A stretch of 48,798 nt of DNA from Methylobacter sp. (GTDB taxonomy: Bacteria > Pseudomonadota > Gammaproteobacteria > Methylococcales > Methylomonadaceae): the NCBI GenBank assembly GCA_024636505.1, contig JAGXGY010000019.1:1-48798 (forward strand), given 5' to 3'. Positions 9,478 to 19,145 of this stretch are shown piece after piece. The notes under the pieces were generated by a model, which made no database searches, was not told the origin of the DNA, and saw nothing but the letters and a program-made list of their open reading frames with translations. Position 1 is the first letter of the stretch, and every line of letters begins with the position of its first letter. The translations under genes and the position numbers were made by a program.

Positions 9478-11355
9478 TTAGTTGCGAATAAATCTTCGAT
9501 ACCACAATTCAAAAGAAAGCAGGAGATAGATATGGCGCCGAAATTGATCTTTACCCTCACGATCATCTTTCAGCATTTGGCGAATAAATGCCTGGTTGAA
9601 AAATAAGGCGGAAGCCGAATCCGGTCCCAACAGATAGTCCTCCAAGTAACTGCGCATCCCGGTTCTAAACCATTCTTCAATGGGATTTGCAAATCCTTTT
9701 TTCTTGCGATAAATCACATCCTTTGGCAACCATTTTTCCAGTGCCTTTTTATGAAGATATTTGCCGGTAAAACCGTGCAGCTTTAGGTGTGAAGGCAGAC
9801 TTTCAATAAATTCAATTAACCGGTAGTCCAGAAAAGGAACGCGGACTTCAAGGGAGTTCGCCATGGCGGTCTTATCCCCCACCATGAGAAGGTCATCTGG
9901 CAGACTGGCTCGCGTGTCGATATAGAGCATCTGCGTAACAGGATCCAAATGATCGACATCTGATTGCAGGTGGCGAATGGCCTGTTTCGACTGATAGCCG
10001 TTAACAAAGACTTTTTCTTTTAAGGAAGCTTCAAAAAGCTGACGCTTCATATCCTCGCTAAAAAACGAGTAAATCTTAACAAACCGGGTCAACACATCAG
10101 GCTCACTAAGAGAAACCACGCCCCGCTTCAACCGTTCGAATCGCCCGGGCATTCCAGTCACTAACCACGCAAGTGGATCTGCGACCTTAGTGGGCAAGTG
10201 ACTATATATGTTAGAAAGTTTGACGCCGATATGACGATCGTAACCCGCCCAGGGTTCATCGGCTCCCTGACCGGTCAAAGCAACCTTGACATGCGAGCCG
10301 GTTCCCTTTGCCAAAAAGTAAAAAGCAGCCGCCGCCTCGTGCCCGACGGGTTCTTCGATATCCCACAAAAAGCGCTGGTAATAATCAAGATAGTCCTTTG
10401 GTCCCACCATAGTGAAGTGGTGTTCTGCGCCAAACATATCTGCAAGATGCCGGGCATCTGCAACTTCATTAGTCTTCTCGCCTCCCTCAAACCCCATCGT
10501 AAATGCCTGAATCCGGCTGGGAGAATATTTGCTCATAATAGCCAAAAGAACGCCTGAATCGATACCTGAACTGAGAAACAAGCCCAATGGCACATCACTA
10601 CGCAATTGCAGCCGGACGGCATCGTCGAGCAATACTTGATATTCTTCGATCAAGTCCTGTTCATGCCATTTCTTTCTTAGTTGAGGAATCCATTTCCAAA
10701 ACCGTTCTGTTCTCATAGAATTTGCGGTCACCTGCATCATATGCCCGGCGGGTAATTTAAAAATACCCTTAAACAGCGTTTTTGGTGAAGGCACATAGCG
10801 AAAGGTAAATAGCTCAGCTAACGATTCCACATCAACGTCGCGCGGGCAATCGGGATATTGCAGCAATGCTTTAATCTCAGAGGCAAACAGCAGTTTGGAT
10901 TCGATCCAAAGGTAATAGAGCGGTTTAATGCCCAGATGATCTCTGGCCAGAAACATGGTTTTTTCGCGAACGTTGACGATTGCAAAGGCAAACATCCCGT
11001 TAAAACGATTAACACATTCTGTCCCCCATTGTTCGTAGGCATGAATAATGACCTCGGTATCGGAACGTGTTCGGAATTGATGCCCTAAGGCCGACAATTC
11101 CTCTCTCAACTCGATGTAGTTGTAAATCTCGCCGTTGAAAATTATCTGTAGCGTTGCATCTTCATTAGACATTGGCTGGGCACCGCCATCCAAATCGATA
11201 ATACTGAGTCGACGATGCGCCAGCCCGATGCCGCCATCGACAAAGTACCCTTCCCCATCGGGTCCCCGATGTTGGATAACCGTATTCATCCGCTTGAGCG
11301 TGGCCTGGTCGATGGGATGACCGGATTGATCAAAAATACCGCAAATACCGCACAT
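9478..11355 (-). CDS. asnB: glutamine-dependent amidotransferase, asparagine synthetase B family (second copy)
   Basis: This 625-residue AsnB-type protein has Cys2 (MCGICGIF), QHRGPDGEG, RLSIIDLDGG and FNGEIYNY in the glutaminase half. The synthetase half has LFLSSGIDSG and LTGQGADEPWAGYDRH. The ATP loop reads SSGIDS rather than SGGxDS, and the later motif GQGADEPWAG differs from GEGGDEAFGG in the 6534 copy, so the two paralogues are clearly diverged and may act on different sugars. The likely role is carboxamide formation on uronic acids made by the dehydrogenase at 36577. It lies 25 bases upstream of the GT2 gene ending at 8490. Confidence 0.88.
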   Translation of the reverse strand: MCGICGIFDQSGHPIDQATLKRMNTVIQHRGPDGEGYFVDGGIGLAHRRLSIIDLDGGAQPMSNEDATLQIIFNGEIYNYIELREELSALGHQFRTRSDTEVIIHAYEQWGTECVNRFNGMFAFAIVNVREKTMFLARDHLGIKPLYYLWIESKLLFASEIKALLQYPDCPRDVDVESLAELFTFRYVPSPKTLFKGIFKLPAGHMMQVTANSMRTERFWKWIPQLRKKWHEQDLIEEYQVLLDDAVRLQLRSDVPLGLFLSSGIDSGVLLAIMSKYSPSRIQAFTMGFEGGEKTNEVADARHLADMFGAEHHFTMVGPKDYLDYYQRFLWDIEEPVGHEAAAAFYFLAKGTGSHVKVALTGQGADEPWAGYDRHIGVKLSNIYSHLPTKVADPLAWLVTGMPGRFERLKRGVVSLSEPDVLTRFVKIYSFFSEDMKRQLFEASLKEKVFVNGYQSKQAIRHLQSDVDHLDPVTQMLYIDTRASLPDDLLMVGDKTAMANSLEVRVPFLDYRLIEFIESLPSHLKLHGFTGKYLHKKALEKWLPKDVIYRKKKGFANPIEEWFRTGMRSYLEDYLLGPDSASALFFNQAFIRQMLKDDREGKDQFRRHIYLLLSFELWYRRFIRN

Positions 11356-11646
11356 AATTGCTATATCCTATACATCAATTATCAGCATATTTATTTGCAG
11401 GTATCAACGAGAGTGTTTGCCACTCTCGGTTAAACCATAGATTATTGGACAATGACTTACCAGCTATAGTGGAATGTGTTGACATGACCTGTGTCCCCTA
11501 AATTAAATTCAATTTTTTAAAGCACTAAAACTACCGAGCAATTGCACAATGAGTGTACCTCCGCTAATGTATTGCGTGTTCACGTTATGTAGACTTCACT
11601 TCCTATATAAATCGATTAAGCACGGACAAATGCCGCCGATCAAAAA
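11356..11646. other. intergenic gap inside the minus-strand block
   Basis: This 291-base AT-rich stretch separates the second amidotransferase from the GT2 gene. No ORF or RNA is recognisable. Read on the minus strand, a TTTAGGGGACACAGGTCAT segment (near 11485-11505) resembles short intergenic repeats often seen beside REP-type transposases, but no partner repeat or transposase is visible. An internal promoter for the downstream genes is possible. Confidence 0.3.
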
Positions 11647-12552
11647 TTACACATCTTTTTGTAAGCTATACAAGCGCCCTAAGTAACCCCTGAGCTTAGC
11701 TCGCTGCTCAGCCCTTAAATACTGGACAACATTTGGAGACAAAACAACGGGTGTCTCCTTGATTATGCCTTTGAAATAGCCATAGATAGTGGCAACACTG
11801 CCTATAATTCTTGGCCTGTCCATTAAGCGATACACGCAGCGTAAACTCAGGAACAGGAAGTCATACCCTAGCGATTGAAATCGCTGCCCATCCTTGACTT
11901 TCGATGCCAGCGGCCGGGCTGTTGCGGTACCTGTTCGGCGGTGCTCAAATACGCGAAGATCCGCAAAGGTTCGGGTCTTCCAGCCTTTCATTCGGGCCAT
12001 GATTTCTGCTGCGGCATCGATTCCGCCTTGTGGCAACGCCAGATACCCGCCTATCTGCTCAAAACACTCACGACGGAATAATTGAACCGCCCCCGCCACG
12101 CTGTCGAGCGCTACCTCCTGGCTAACAAACTTCTCGCCAATACAGGTGGAAACCATTCCGCCGACGATTCCCAGATCAGAACAGCTATCAAGTTTGCTCA
12201 AGATTTTCTCGAAATAATCCTTATTCAGAGAGATATCGGCATCCAGATTGCCGATATATTGGTAGTCGTACCGCTGCGCCTCAATCAAGCCATAATTAAA
12301 AGCGCGTACTTTGTTACCGAAATGCCTGCCACCTGACCGAGTCAAATTGACTAGCTGAAGAAAATCATATTGCTTCGCATATTGTTCAGCGATTTCGCCG
12401 GTACGATCCGTTGAATTATCATTGACCACAATCCATTTAAGCGGACGGACTGTTTGGTTAATCATAGAGCAGATGGTTTTCTCGATAAACGCTTCTTCAT
12501 TGTGCGCCGGCGTAATAATGACGTATGGCGCCACAGCTGATTCTATTTTCAC
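11647..12552 (-). CDS. glycosyltransferase family 2
   Basis: This GT-A enzyme of about 301 residues has APYVIITPAHNEEAFIEKTI at the N-terminus, WIVVNDNSTDRTGEIA and the metal-binding NLDADISL. GGIDAAAEIMARMKGWKTR may be the acceptor-side helix. I choose the GTG at 12552 (MKIESAVAPY) because GGGAGG lies immediately upstream; the longest frame starts at a TTG at 12564 that overlaps this ribosome binding site. The family fits repeat-unit assembly. Specificity unknown. Confidence 0.82.
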   Translation of the reverse strand: MKIESAVAPYVIITPAHNEEAFIEKTICSMINQTVRPLKWIVVNDNSTDRTGEIAEQYAKQYDFLQLVNLTRSGGRHFGNKVRAFNYGLIEAQRYDYQYIGNLDADISLNKDYFEKILSKLDSCSDLGIVGGMVSTCIGEKFVSQEVALDSVAGAVQLFRRECFEQIGGYLALPQGGIDAAAEIMARMKGWKTRTFADLRVFEHRRTGTATARPLASKVKDGQRFQSLGYDFLFLSLRCVYRLMDRPRIIGSVATIYGYFKGIIKETPVVLSPNVVQYLRAEQRAKLRGYLGRLYSLQKDV

Positions 12553-12704
12553 ACAACCTCCCAAAGCTGTTTAGTCAAGCGTTAAAACAATTTTCAGCAC
12601 TAACATATATTATTATTCAAAAAAATACCTGGCTGTATTTATGCGTATTTGTCAGGAATCTATCATTCAGCCGCTTTAATTAACCTGCCGGTTGAGCTGG
12701 CTCA

Positions 12705-13844
12705 TTAAACTGAATACCTTGTTTCTGGATACACCGTATAGTCAATCAGGCTGTTGATAATGCGCTCCGATGTCCGACCATCCCAAAGCGGCGGCATCCG
12801 GCCAAGCTCCGGGCTGCGACCCAGCAGTGCGTCGACGTCGGCGGACAATGTGCCTAAACCGGTAAGTTTGTTGCTGCCCATCGTGATCGTGACCGGACGC
12901 TCGGTATTCGGACGCAGTGTCAGGCAGGGTGTTTTGAAGTAGGTGCTCTCCTCCTGAAGTCCGCCGGAATCTGTGAGAATAAACCGTGCAGCCTGGGTGA
13001 GACACAGCGAATCATGATAACCGAGCGGCTCCACAACCTGTAGCCTTTGATTATCAAGCGAAATACCGAACTGCTCACACATTTTGCGTGTCCGCGGGTG
13101 CATTGAAAATACCACAGGCATGTGGTCAGCGATGCGTTGCAACTCACTCATGATGATGATTAACCCGGCTTGGCTGTCCACATTGGACGGACGATGAAGC
13201 GTCACGTACACAAAACCTTTATCTACCAATCCTAGTCGATCTAAAACTTGACTGGCCTTCGCTTTTTCGAGATTTGCCACCAGAGAATCAATCATCACGT
13301 TGCCGACAAGTTTTATCTTTGAGCCGGGAATCCCCTCTTTTAGCAAGTTTTCACTAGCATCAGTCGATGGTGTTAACAATAGATCGGCCAAGGCATCGGT
13401 AATAATCCGGTTAACCTCCTCCGGCATGCTGCGATCGTAACTGCGTAAGCCTGCCTCTACATGCGCCACCCTGATTCCCAATTTAGCGCAAACTAAAGTG
13501 CAGGCCAAGGTCGAGTTGACATCCCCAACCACCACCACCCAATCGGGTTTTTCCTGTTGGCAAACCGGCTCAAACTTTATCATTACGTTAGCCGTCTGCA
13601 CGGCATGAGATCCTGAACCGACAGCCAAATTAATGTCTGGGGGCGGTATATCAAGATCAGTAAAGAAAATATCAGACATGGTTTCGTCGTAATGCTGGCC
13701 GGTATGAATCAGTCGATACTCCAACTGCATTCCGTGATTAGCCTCACCCAAGGAATATCGCCTTATTTGCTTTATGATAGGAGCCACTTTCATAAAGTTC
13801 GGTCTAGCTCCCGCAATGATGAGAAACTTAAGTTTTTGGTGCAT
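12705..13844 (-). CDS. wecB: non-hydrolysing UDP-N-acetylhexosamine 2-epimerase (WecB/WbpI family)
   Basis: This 379-residue protein begins with IIAGARPNFMKVAPII, the nucleotide-binding loop of the family. It carries HVEAGLRSYDRSMPEEVNRI, VTLHRPSNVD and ILTDSGGLQEES, the UDP- and sugar-binding motifs of WecB-like epimerases. WecB makes UDP-ManNAc. Its relative WbpI epimerises UDP-GlcNAc(3NAc)A to the manno form. The locus also encodes a UDP-sugar 6-dehydrogenase, 3-dehydrogenase, 3-aminotransferase and 3-acetyltransferase, so the WbpI role is plausible, but the sequence alone does not choose between them. GGAG lies 8 bases before the ATG. Confidence 0.85.
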   Translation of the reverse strand: MHQKLKFLIIAGARPNFMKVAPIIKQIRRYSLGEANHGMQLEYRLIHTGQHYDETMSDIFFTDLDIPPPDINLAVGSGSHAVQTANVMIKFEPVCQQEKPDWVVVVGDVNSTLACTLVCAKLGIRVAHVEAGLRSYDRSMPEEVNRIITDALADLLLTPSTDASENLLKEGIPGSKIKLVGNVMIDSLVANLEKAKASQVLDRLGLVDKGFVYVTLHRPSNVDSQAGLIIIMSELQRIADHMPVVFSMHPRTRKMCEQFGISLDNQRLQVVEPLGYHDSLCLTQAARFILTDSGGLQEESTYFKTPCLTLRPNTERPVTITMGSNKLTGLGTLSADVDALLGRSPELGRMPPLWDGRTSERIINSLIDYTVYPETRYSV

Positions 13845-13895
13845 TCTTTGCTCCTTGCCGGGCGGTCTGCCGGATCGCCGCTATAAATTACGTTG

Positions 13896-14036
13896 CTAAG
13901 GAATGAACATGAAACAATTTGAACAACTCGCAGCATAAGTTTTCAGCGGGAGTGCAAGCTTTGCTTGCGCTTGCAGGCGAAGCCTGCACTCCAGTTATTG
14001 GCAACTTGCTCACGTTATTTTATGCACATTCCTAAG
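13896..14036. repeat. nested inverted repeat, MITE-like element
   Basis: A near-perfect palindrome at 13949-13992 (left arm GGAGTGCAAGCTTTGCTTGC; the right arm reads GGAGTGCAGGCTTCGCCTGC when complemented) lies inside a second, outer inverted repeat. The outer left arm is CTAAGGAATGAACATGAAA (13896-13914); the complemented right arm is CTTAGGAATGTGCATAAAA (about 14018-14036). No ORF. Nested symmetry with terminal inverted repeats suggests a miniature mobile element between two genes of one block. Confidence 0.5.
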
Positions 14037-14300
14037 TTATTCAATGCTCACTTATTCTCAAGGCAAATGGTAGACCTTTGATGTTGACGATGCCAACTCT
14101 TCACAGGCATTTTAATTCGGATAGTTAAATCTTACAGCAAAGCAGCCACCGGCAAAATCCGTGCAAATACCTATGGTACTCAGTTAACTTTGATTCTGAC
14201 GGGTAAGCAACGGGATGTGGTGGCGGTTCTTTAGCCGCCCCCGCAGCGACAGGCTCCATCATGTCTAAATTGCCTAAATACTAGCCGGTTTGAGATCCTG
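14037..14300. other. gap with a possible gene remnant
   Basis: On the plus strand a frame without start codon (about 14088-14234) reads SYSKAATGKIRANTYGTQLT and ends VVAVL before a TAG. It looks protein-like in composition, but I recognise no family. Its stop lies inside a short hairpin (GGCGG at 14222-14226, CCGCC at 14234-14238). It may be debris of an inserted gene. The rest of the gap shows nothing. Confidence 0.25.
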
Positions 14301-15356
14301 CTAAGCATTACCTGAACGCTCTTTTTTCATTATCGATCCGATATGATCCATGATCATGCCAAGCGCTTGTCGGCTTGAGCTTGACTGAGCAATCTCCTTA
14401 TTTCGACGCTGCAACAAAATTTTGTTGTTAACGTCATCAATATTTTCGATCAAGACGAGTCTTCCTTCATTTTGCAGTTGGCGATCCACCGCACCGCTTT
14501 TGCCGCGAAAGATACTGTAAACAGGTACGCCCAACGCTGCTGCTTCCCGATTCATTGTCCCCCCGCCGCTGACGACTAAATCGGAATGCCAGAGCAGATT
14601 AAGGCCGTTCACGGCCTGCTCAGGTATCATTACTTTAGAATCCTTAAACCACTGCGGCCAATGCTGTCTTATTTGCGTTTCCTGAAACTTATTTCGCGGC
14701 AAAAGGATTATCGTGGCTCCTGAGATAGAACAGACCCGCTGCATGAACTCAACGAAAAGAGTATCGCTGTCGGGATTGTGATAATGCGCTTCATTTGCCG
14801 GAGGACGTACTGTCACAAGAATGTTATCGTCGTTAAGCTGTAGTTGATCAATGATACTTGGATCAGGTTCAAATTCGGGCGCATAAACATCTTCCTTGAT
14901 ACCTTCGTAGCTCAGAATTCTCTCTTTTGTTTTACACTGCAGGCGTTCGTTAGACAGCGCCGTTGGAATAATTTCCCAGCGCGGTTGTAACAACAGCGGA
15001 GTTCGCGCGTGCTCATAATCCATAATCATCACAGTAGGGATGCGGAGCAGGTTGCATAAAAAAATTTGCGATCGAGAGCCGTGAGAGAGAGCTAAAACTG
15101 GTTTTTCACCAATAACAAATGGCAGTAATAATAAACTACGCCAGCAAAGTCCCAGGACTTTAAAAAGAGGATTCCTGCCGTAATGCTTACCGACTTTTTT
15201 ATAGGCCAAACCGTAAAGAGTCGCTAATTCGCAAACCTGAAAAGCGTCACGCGCCGTCAATATAACAGTGTACCCCTGTGTTTCCAATTCCCGTATTATC
15301 GGTTTAAAAAAGGGTACGTGCGGGGTATTATCGAGATCAATCCAAACTTTCATCAT
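14301..15356 (-). CDS. DUF354 family protein, GT-B-like
   Basis: This 351-residue protein starts MMKVWIDLDNTPHVPFFKPI, the hallmark N-terminus of DUF354 proteins. It also has VTVRPPANEAHYH, IILLPRNKFQETQIR and VSGGGTMNREAAALGVPVYS. DUF354 proteins resemble GT-B glycosyltransferases or UDP-sugar epimerases and occur in many archaeal and bacterial polysaccharide loci; their reaction is unproven. SGGGTMNREAA matches the nucleotide-sugar site of MurG/epimerase-like folds. Two adjacent ATGs at 15356 and 15353 are possible starts. Confidence 0.8.
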   Translation of the reverse strand: MMKVWIDLDNTPHVPFFKPIIRELETQGYTVILTARDAFQVCELATLYGLAYKKVGKHYGRNPLFKVLGLCWRSLLLLPFVIGEKPVLALSHGSRSQIFLCNLLRIPTVMIMDYEHARTPLLLQPRWEIIPTALSNERLQCKTKERILSYEGIKEDVYAPEFEPDPSIIDQLQLNDDNILVTVRPPANEAHYHNPDSDTLFVEFMQRVCSISGATIILLPRNKFQETQIRQHWPQWFKDSKVMIPEQAVNGLNLLWHSDLVVSGGGTMNREAAALGVPVYSIFRGKSGAVDRQLQNEGRLVLIENIDDVNNKILLQRRNKEIAQSSSSRQALGMIMDHIGSIMKKERSGNA

Positions 15357-15443
15357 AGTATTAAACGTATCAATTCAAATAAAAAAATCCAGCCTATCGC
15401 GGTTCTTGGTGATGCTGTTCGCAGCTCAAAAACTGCGTCAGTT

Positions 15444-16199
15444 TCAGCCAGCCTCGGATATATAGCCATACTGGTATGTTGGAATCGGCTGTCTTGATTT
15501 GTTCAGAACCAAACCCAGCAGGTTGGTCTGCTCCAGAAGATACATGGACTTTTGCAGCTCTTCGGACGTGTTTTTCCCGTCCTCTACAACCAGTAGCGCC
15601 GCATCGGCATAGGGCATCAATACCATCGCATCATCCGCAGCAAAAAGCGGCGGCAGATCGAAAATAATGATCCGGGATTGGTAGCGCGACTTGATCTCTT
15701 CAATCAGCGTAGCCATCTTTCGGGATGACATTAATTCCGAAGAATGGGTATTGGAATGGTTTCCAGGCAAAATAACCAAGCGCTCAATGCCGGGATTGAT
15801 TAAAACATCTTCCACCGCAACATCGCTATTCAGACAATCGGCAAGCCCGAACTCCCACTCAAGACCCAGGTATTGGCCGACTTTCGGGCACTTGAGATCA
15901 GTGTCAACCAGTAGAACGCTTTGATTTCCCTCCATCGCTATCGCAATCGCCAGATTGACCGAGATGAACGTTTTTCCTGCCTCTGGCGTTGCGCTGGTTA
16001 TGGAGAAGCTATTCCAGTTATTCTCCCGCAACTGCTTGAGGACATTGGTTCGGAGTACGCGAAACAAATCCGCTCGCGGATCGTTGTTGAGGCCCATAAT
16101 GATTCGATTATTCTGCAGCACATCCTTATCGATAAGAACCGACTGCGTTTTTGTGTAGCGTATCAAATCGAGCGGGCATTTATCAGTATTTTTAATCAT
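15444..16199 (-). CDS. CpsD/CapB-type bacterial tyrosine kinase
   Basis: This 251-residue P-loop kinase has a Walker A motif SATPEAGKT (about residues 69-77), Walker A' VLLVDTDLKCP (about 96-106) and Walker B IIFDLPPLFAADD. The C-terminus carries a short tyrosine cluster (Tyr242, Tyr244, Tyr246), the expected autophosphorylation site of BY-kinases. It lacks the Wzz domain, which is encoded by the gene at 16196-17929; the two frames overlap in ATGA. Such pairs control polymer chain length and export. The Walker A has EAGKT where many members have GEGKT. Confidence 0.88.
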   Translation of the reverse strand: MIKNTDKCPLDLIRYTKTQSVLIDKDVLQNNRIIMGLNNDPRADLFRVLRTNVLKQLRENNWNSFSITSATPEAGKTFISVNLAIAIAMEGNQSVLLVDTDLKCPKVGQYLGLEWEFGLADCLNSDVAVEDVLINPGIERLVILPGNHSNTHSSELMSSRKMATLIEEIKSRYQSRIIIFDLPPLFAADDAMVLMPYADAALLVVEDGKNTSEELQKSMYLLEQTNLLGLVLNKSRQPIPTYQYGYISEAG

Positions 16200-17929
16200 T
16201 GATTTCCCTCAAAAAAAGGTGCTAACGGCAGAAAAAAGAAGTCTATGAAAACAACCAGAGTCAACAGGATCAGAGCGACACCGGTCCAGACTGCAATTCT
16301 CCTGTCTCGACGCTGCTTAGCAAGGCGTTCTGCCAACTCGAACGAAGATTCGATATAAGGAAAAACCACTAGCGGCATAAGTCCGGTGACCTCGCTGATT
16401 GCCCGGTATCCTCGGATTCCCGGCTCCAGAAACTCGACCAGAAAAGCGACGCCTAGACCGGCAATGATACCCATAAAAAAACCGCCAATGGCCACTTTTC
16501 TTCTGATCGCTTTTTCCGGCTGCGAAGGAATAACCGGTTGTTCAATGATGGTAAGGGTTTGGCCCTGCTGCTGCTCTTCCAGAGTTTGAACAAGCTTGGC
16601 ATCCAGCCATTTTTCTTTAAGCTGGGTGTATTTCTTTATGGTGTTATCCCGCTCCCTGATTAAGTCGGTATAACCCATTTCAATCTGAGGAGCCCGTAAC
16701 AGAGTAGCGTGCATTTCTTCAATTTTTTCTTTCAAATAGTCTTGCTTCTGTATCAATGACTGAAGTTCCGATTGACTGCTTTTATATTGAGCTTCTACAC
16801 TAAAATAAGCCGGATTACTGGTATGCATAACCACCGGCTCCTGTTGCCAATCCAGCGGCTTGTGATTCAATTGTTGCTCCAGGCTATTGATTTGTTTTTT
16901 ACGCTGAGCTATATCCGGATGATTACCGGCATAGGTTTCTTGCAGCAATTTAAGTTGGTGCCTTGCCTCCATCAATTGCTTGAGAACCTCTGCCTTAACG
17001 GCTACCCCTTCAAAAGCGGGGTCAAAAGCCTTTATTTCACGTTTCAGGCGAACCACCGATGGATGCGTAGGCGAATAAATGCTGGACATTTTCAGGTATT
17101 TCGCCCGCAAGCTTCTTAAGGAAGCTGCCCGACTCTGAGGCGCTTTATCATCGAATCTGCCGGGGATTTCTTGTTGCGCTCTAGCCAACTCCGCCGTTAA
17201 AAAAATAATTCTTTCCTTGGTGGAGCGAATTTGACTGTCGGTGTCTCGCAGTTCATTCTCCATACGGTCTATTGCCATCAGACTCCCCTGCACTTGCTCC
17301 GGCAAAATGAAGTTATTTTTCTCCTTATAGTCGGCAACTTTTTTATCGATTTCGCCCAACTCTTGACTAAGTCTGTCCGATTCCTCCAGTAGAAACTCAG
17401 TCGCTTTAATAGCGCGCTGCGCTCTGCCCTTATCATTTTGCTTAATAAACAGAGTAACCAACTTATCGGCAATCTCTTTGGCGTGGGTTGGCTCACTATC
17501 GCTAAACGCAATATCAAAGGCGATTTCAGCCATTCCTGAACGCGTCGTAGGCGTAAAGGATGGGGTGGTTAACGTTACTTCAGTATTGTCCCTAAACAAA
17601 TTCGCCAGTTCATATTTCGTATAGTCCTCCTTTATGTCGTCATAAAGGCTGCTGGAGTCAATAATCGCAAGGATATTATCGGTGGTCATGACTCGTTGAT
17701 AAAGGGATTGAATCTGGCTCTCCCCAAATTGAGAGTCTATCACCTCGAAAAGTTTTATCGGAATGGGTGCCTCAATCAACAGTGTCGCCGTTGAACGATA
17801 CATTTTGGGTAAATTATAGGCAAGGATTATCGACATGACGCTGATTAGCATCCAGGTTATGACAATGTAGTTCTTGCGCCGTTTCGCAAGATCAAAATAA
17901 TCGGCTAATGTTTTAGTATTTTGTTCCAT
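16196..17929 (-). CDS. Wzz/GumC-type polysaccharide co-polymerase
   Basis: In this 577-residue protein, residues 1-40 hold a cytoplasmic start and the first membrane helix (IVITWMLISVMSIILAY). The Wzz domain follows (MYRSTATLLIEAPIP), then a long periplasmic coiled coil (about 180-430). A second helix near 480 (AIGGFFMGIIAGLGVAFLVE) and a third near 550 (GVALILLTLVVFIDFFFLPL) follow. The third helix is extra compared with classical Wzz. It probably forms the inner-membrane part of the export machine and activates the kinase at 15444, with which it overlaps by 4 bases. Confidence 0.85.
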   Translation of the reverse strand: MEQNTKTLADYFDLAKRRKNYIVITWMLISVMSIILAYNLPKMYRSTATLLIEAPIPIKLFEVIDSQFGESQIQSLYQRVMTTDNILAIIDSSSLYDDIKEDYTKYELANLFRDNTEVTLTTPSFTPTTRSGMAEIAFDIAFSDSEPTHAKEIADKLVTLFIKQNDKGRAQRAIKATEFLLEESDRLSQELGEIDKKVADYKEKNNFILPEQVQGSLMAIDRMENELRDTDSQIRSTKERIIFLTAELARAQQEIPGRFDDKAPQSRAASLRSLRAKYLKMSSIYSPTHPSVVRLKREIKAFDPAFEGVAVKAEVLKQLMEARHQLKLLQETYAGNHPDIAQRKKQINSLEQQLNHKPLDWQQEPVVMHTSNPAYFSVEAQYKSSQSELQSLIQKQDYLKEKIEEMHATLLRAPQIEMGYTDLIRERDNTIKKYTQLKEKWLDAKLVQTLEEQQQGQTLTIIEQPVIPSQPEKAIRRKVAIGGFFMGIIAGLGVAFLVEFLEPGIRGYRAISEVTGLMPLVVFPYIESSFELAERLAKQRRDRRIAVWTGVALILLTLVVFIDFFFLPLAPFFEGNQ

Positions 17930-17957
17930 GGCTTTTTAAAATAGAGATGTTTTTTAT

Positions 17958-19145
17958 TTAAAAAACGCGTAAGGCATCATGAAGCGCCTTTACCACATCA
18001 TCTTGCTGCTCAAGACTCATTTGCGGGAACAGCGGTAAAATAATCGTGTGATCCTGTGCCTCTTCGCTGTGTCTGAGACACTGACAAGACCCGACAGTGG
18101 CGGCACACTCCGTTGCCCTGCCCGCGCACGACCAGACATTGGCCGGATAAGCCGCCTCCCGATGCGAACACATTACGCCCCGCCGGGTCGCCACGCCCGC
18201 ATCGAGCATTGACTGCATAACTTGCCGTTGGTCTGATGCATTCGGCAGACGAACGCAAAAGCTTTGCCAGGTACTGCGTGCCCAGTCGGGTTCCACCGGC
18301 AAACCCAACCCGGGCGTCTCTGCAAGCAATAACTGATAGCGGGCAGCGAGCTCCCGGCGCTTGCTGACAATATCCGGCAAACGCTTAAGTTGTTCTCGAC
18401 CGACTGCGGCCTGTATGTCGGTCATGCGAAAGTTGTAGCCGACAATAGGATATGACTCGAAGATCACCTGACTTGCGCCGTGACGCACGGTATCGGGGAC
18501 GCTCATGCCGTGCTGTCGCAGCAGCCTGAACTTAGCATCCCATTCGGCATTCGCTGTGGTAATCATGCCGCCGTCACCGGTGCTGATTACCTTGCGCGGA
18601 TGAAACGAAAAACAGGCAATATCGGCTTGCGGTCCGCCGATCTTTTCCCAGCGCCCCTGCCAACGGATTTCGCTGCCGATGGCGCAAGCGGCATCTTCGA
18701 TGACCACAAGTGAATGACGGCGTGCTATGTCGACAATCGCCGCCAGATCGCAGGGCATCCCGATCTGATGGACACATAAAATGGCGCGGGTACGCTCGGT
18801 TAAGGCGCTTTCGATCCGGGCGGGATCAAGATTGAAGGTATCGGGGTCAATATCCACAAAGACCGGCGTGGCACCACAGTAGCGAATCACGTTGGCGGTG
18901 GCGATATAGGAATGGCTGACAGTGATAACCTCATCGCCAGGCTGCACTCCCACCGCCAGCAGCGCCACATGCAAAGCGGTAGTACAGCTGGATACCGCGC
19001 AGGCGTAAGGGGCGTCCACGCATTCGGCAAACTCCTGTTCGAACGCGGCAACTTCCGGCCCCTGACTGGTCCAGCCACTCAAGATGACGCGCCGCGCGGC
19101 CTCCGCCTCACGCTCACCCAGCATAGGTTTGGTAATGGGAATCAT
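17958..19145 (-). CDS. DegT/DnrJ/EryC1/StrS PLP-dependent sugar aminotransferase
   Basis: This 395-residue fold type I aminotransferase has CTTALHVALLA, GDEVITVSHSYIATAN, FVDIDPDTFNLD, VVIEDAACAIGSE and FSFHPRKVISTGDGGM, where about Lys185 should hold PLP. It overlaps the SDR gene (19142) by 4 bases, so the two are probably co-translated and act in sequence: the SDR makes or converts a keto-sugar and this enzyme adds an amino group from glutamate. It is a different subgroup from the enzyme at 20962, so the polymer probably contains two kinds of amino sugar. Confidence 0.88.
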   Translation of the reverse strand: MIPITKPMLGEREAEAARRVILSGWTSQGPEVAAFEQEFAECVDAPYACAVSSCTTALHVALLAVGVQPGDEVITVSHSYIATANVIRYCGATPVFVDIDPDTFNLDPARIESALTERTRAILCVHQIGMPCDLAAIVDIARRHSLVVIEDAACAIGSEIRWQGRWEKIGGPQADIACFSFHPRKVISTGDGGMITTANAEWDAKFRLLRQHGMSVPDTVRHGASQVIFESYPIVGYNFRMTDIQAAVGREQLKRLPDIVSKRRELAARYQLLLAETPGLGLPVEPDWARSTWQSFCVRLPNASDQRQVMQSMLDAGVATRRGVMCSHREAAYPANVWSCAGRATECAATVGSCQCLRHSEEAQDHTIILPLFPQMSLEQQDDVVKALHDALRVF

